Shown in pieces: positions 62,808 to 64,000 of a stretch of 64,000 nt of DNA. The position numbers and the translations under genes are program-made. Origin of the DNA: UBA4408 sp002389785 (lineage in GTDB: Bacteria > Bacteroidota > Bacteroidia > UBA4408). The stretch lies in contig DAORJK010000002.1 of the NCBI GenBank assembly GCA_035438985.1, positions 372,001-436,000 of the forward strand, in the 5' to 3' direction. Numbering within the stretch: position 1 is the first letter of the stretch; every line of letters begins with the position of its first letter. Below the pieces are notes generated by a model, which did not search any database, was not told where the DNA came from, and was given only the letters and a program-made list of their open reading frames with translations.

Positions 62808-64000
62808 CTATCGTATCAGATTAATCTGTCCTGTAAAAAAATGAAATTTACCTGCCATATCCTTGCAACGTATTTTATATACGTAAGTATCCATAGGCGT
62901 TTTATCGTCAATCATAAGTAAATTCGATTTTCCGTTCCAGCCGATGGTCAGTTCTGTACTTTTAAATATCTGGGTCGATTTTCTATTGTAAATAGTCATT
63001 TCATAATCTTCACGTTGAAATCCAATCCCCACGGGAATAAATTCATCATTCAAACCATCTCCATTCGGCGTAAATGCATCCGGAATATACAAATGAAACT
63101 CATCTTTAATACACACTATCTGGCTTACCGAATCTCTACAACCTTCAGTTGTTATCGTTAGCAAACTCACTTCATAACAACCGGTGTCTTTATAGGTATG
63201 TTTTACCAATTTGTCAAAACTGCTTTCACCATCTCCAAAGTTCCAAGTATACTGATCGCTATACAAGGATTGATCAAAGAAACTTATTTCGGGAACTATC
63301 AGAGTAGCATCTTCCGGGCTAAAACTAAACGCTGCCTGTGGCATAGTATTAACGCCAATTTGATAAGTTGAAACGGTTCCTTTACATGCTCCAAAACTAG
63401 GCGTAATGGTAAGTGTACTCAATTTTTGAACCCCACTTATATTGCTTGCCGTAAAGGAAGGTATGGCCCCAACACCGGATCCTGATAAGCCAATTGAAGT
63501 ATTATTGTTAACCCATGAATAAGTAGCACCTGCAGGTTGAGCAACTAAATTCAAAGCCGGCATTGACGCACCGCTACAAACTAATGTATCTGATGGAACT
63601 TGCACCGTGGCTAAAGGTTGCACTACTAGGTAAAAATTCTCAATTGCTCCGGTACAACCATTTAAACTGGGTGTAATGCTTATCAATGCACTGTCAATTG
63701 AAGAAGTAGTGTTAGTAGCAGTAAATGAATTAATTGAACCGGTTCCTGATGCACCAATTCCAACATCGGTAATGCTGTTCGTCCAAGCATAAGTTGCACC
63801 GCTTGGAACACTTGTAAAATTAATTTGAGGTACTACTGTTCCTACACAGCTTTTAATTGTAGCGATTGATTGAACTACCGGAGCAGGTAATGCACTAATG
63901 GTAAAACTTGTAGCGTTTCCAACACAACCTGCACCACTTGTTGGCGTTACTTGTAAAGTAGAGGTCAATACACTTGAACTTGCATTTTGAATCACAAAAG
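62808..64000 (-). CDS. Repeat-rich surface protein with PKD and T9SS type B C-terminal domain (5' end off window)
   Basis: The frame is open at the right edge, so the N-terminus is missing; about 397 codons are visible. The internal GTG at 63995 is not a real start. Two or more ~88-residue repeats with 'CVGTVVPQINFTSVPSGATYAW' and 'CSGASMPALNLVAQPAGATYSW' cores (each in parts) are the PKD-like/Ig-like modules of Bacteroidetes secreted proteins. A PKD domain ('YTWNFGDGESSFDKLVKHTY') and a type B C-terminal domain ('LYIPDAFTPNGDGLNDEF', 'YVYKIRCKDMAGKFHFFTG') follow. It is a T9SS cargo, probably large and surface-exposed. The 3' end and C-terminus are complete. Confidence 0.88.
   Translation of the reverse strand, partial: FVIQNASSSVLTSTLQVTPTSGAGCVGNATSFTISALPAPVVQSIATIKSCVGTVVPQINFTSVPSGATYAWTNSITDVGIGASGTGSINSFTATNTTSSIDSALISITPSLNGCTGAIENFYLVVQPLATVQVPSDTLVCSGASMPALNLVAQPAGATYSWVNNNTSIGLSGSGVGAIPSFTASNISGVQKLSTLTITPSFGACKGTVSTYQIGVNTMPQAAFSFSPEDATLIVPEISFFDQSLYSDQYTWNFGDGESSFDKLVKHTYKDTGCYEVSLLTITTEGCRDSVSQIVCIKDEFHLYIPDAFTPNGDGLNDEFIPVGIGFQREDYEMTIYNRKSTQIFKSTELTIGWNGKSNLLMIDDKTPMDTYVYKIRCKDMAGKFHFFTGQINLIR

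Noticed and set aside
1..64000. tRNA, rRNA, CRISPR arrays, transposases, integrases, restriction or other defence genes
   Set aside because: Looked for T-loop-like GGTTCGAAT patterns, direct-repeat arrays, and typical protein motifs; none seen by eye. A tRNAscan-SE and Infernal run would settle this.

Overview
The window looks like a chromosomal segment of a member of the Bacteroidota (Bacteroidetes). The reasons are: AT-rich DNA; six secreted proteins ending in type IX secretion (T9SS) C-terminal domains (four type A, two 'gliding motility-associated' type B); a TonB-dependent receptor with an N-terminal CarboxypepD_reg-like domain; families largely confined to this phylum (DUF5686, DUF2851, SprB/PKD proteins); and promoters of the phylum's special form (TTG, about 20 bases, TAnnTTTG). 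I cannot name the genus. I see no rRNA, tRNA, CRISPR array, transposase or phage gene, and the region reads as ordinary core chromosome with some lineage-specific surface proteins.

Layout. 0-9 kb: an outer-membrane DUF5686 protein cut by the left edge, an AhpD-like protein, a secreted PQQ-type sugar dehydrogenase, a PIG-L deacetylase, a 780-bp AT-rich gap, a tiny histone-H1-like Lys/Ala/Pro repeat protein with its own terminator, a DUF3108 protein and an S4 RNA-binding protein. 9-16 kb: a TonB-dependent receptor under a clear TPP riboswitch (so probably a thiamin-type receptor), eukaryote-type NADP isocitrate dehydrogenase, and an M16 peptidase. 16-30 kb: SulP transporter, LOG-family protein, a membrane phosphatase with a YfiR-like sensor and SpoIIE output, nitronate monooxygenase, then a leftward signalling group (two lone receivers, a seven-PAS CHASE3 histidine kinase), an SDR and an amino-acid permease. 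30-38 kb: S41 protease, cytochrome/beta-propeller lipoprotein coupled to a DCC protein, secreted esterase-like protein, DnaQ/GIY-YIG nuclease fusion, aldose epimerase. 38-47.5 kb (leftward): RmlD-like reductase, K+ channel, PspC protein, DUF2851, exported VOC protein, sterol desaturase-like enzyme, a tightly overlapping CvpA / small Cys protein / DUF420 / glycosyltransferase run, and recR. A small rightward TonB-domain protein and a pair of related short inverted repeats sit within this block. 47.5-56.3 kb: beta-propeller T9SS protein, Na+/solute symporter, two PKD T9SS proteins flanking malate dehydrogenase. 56.5-64 kb: QueD, a small unknown protein, a PAS kinase with its receiver-Crp partner, pnp, rpsO, and a type-B T9SS protein cut by the right edge.

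How things fit together. Housekeeping genes (icd, mdh, recR, pnp, rpsO) are mixed with cell-envelope functions. The best supported regulatory unit is the promoter-TPP riboswitch-TonB receptor arrangement. The receiver-Crp/PAS-kinase pair (58.7-59.9 kb) is a two-component system whose output is a Crp-type DNA-binding domain. The least explained items are the H1-like repeat peptide, the glycosyltransferase fused to an apparently degenerate sugar-phosphate transferase, the YfiR-SpoIIE fusion, and the CX4CH cytochrome-propeller protein. I did not find a convincing wholly new multi-gene system.
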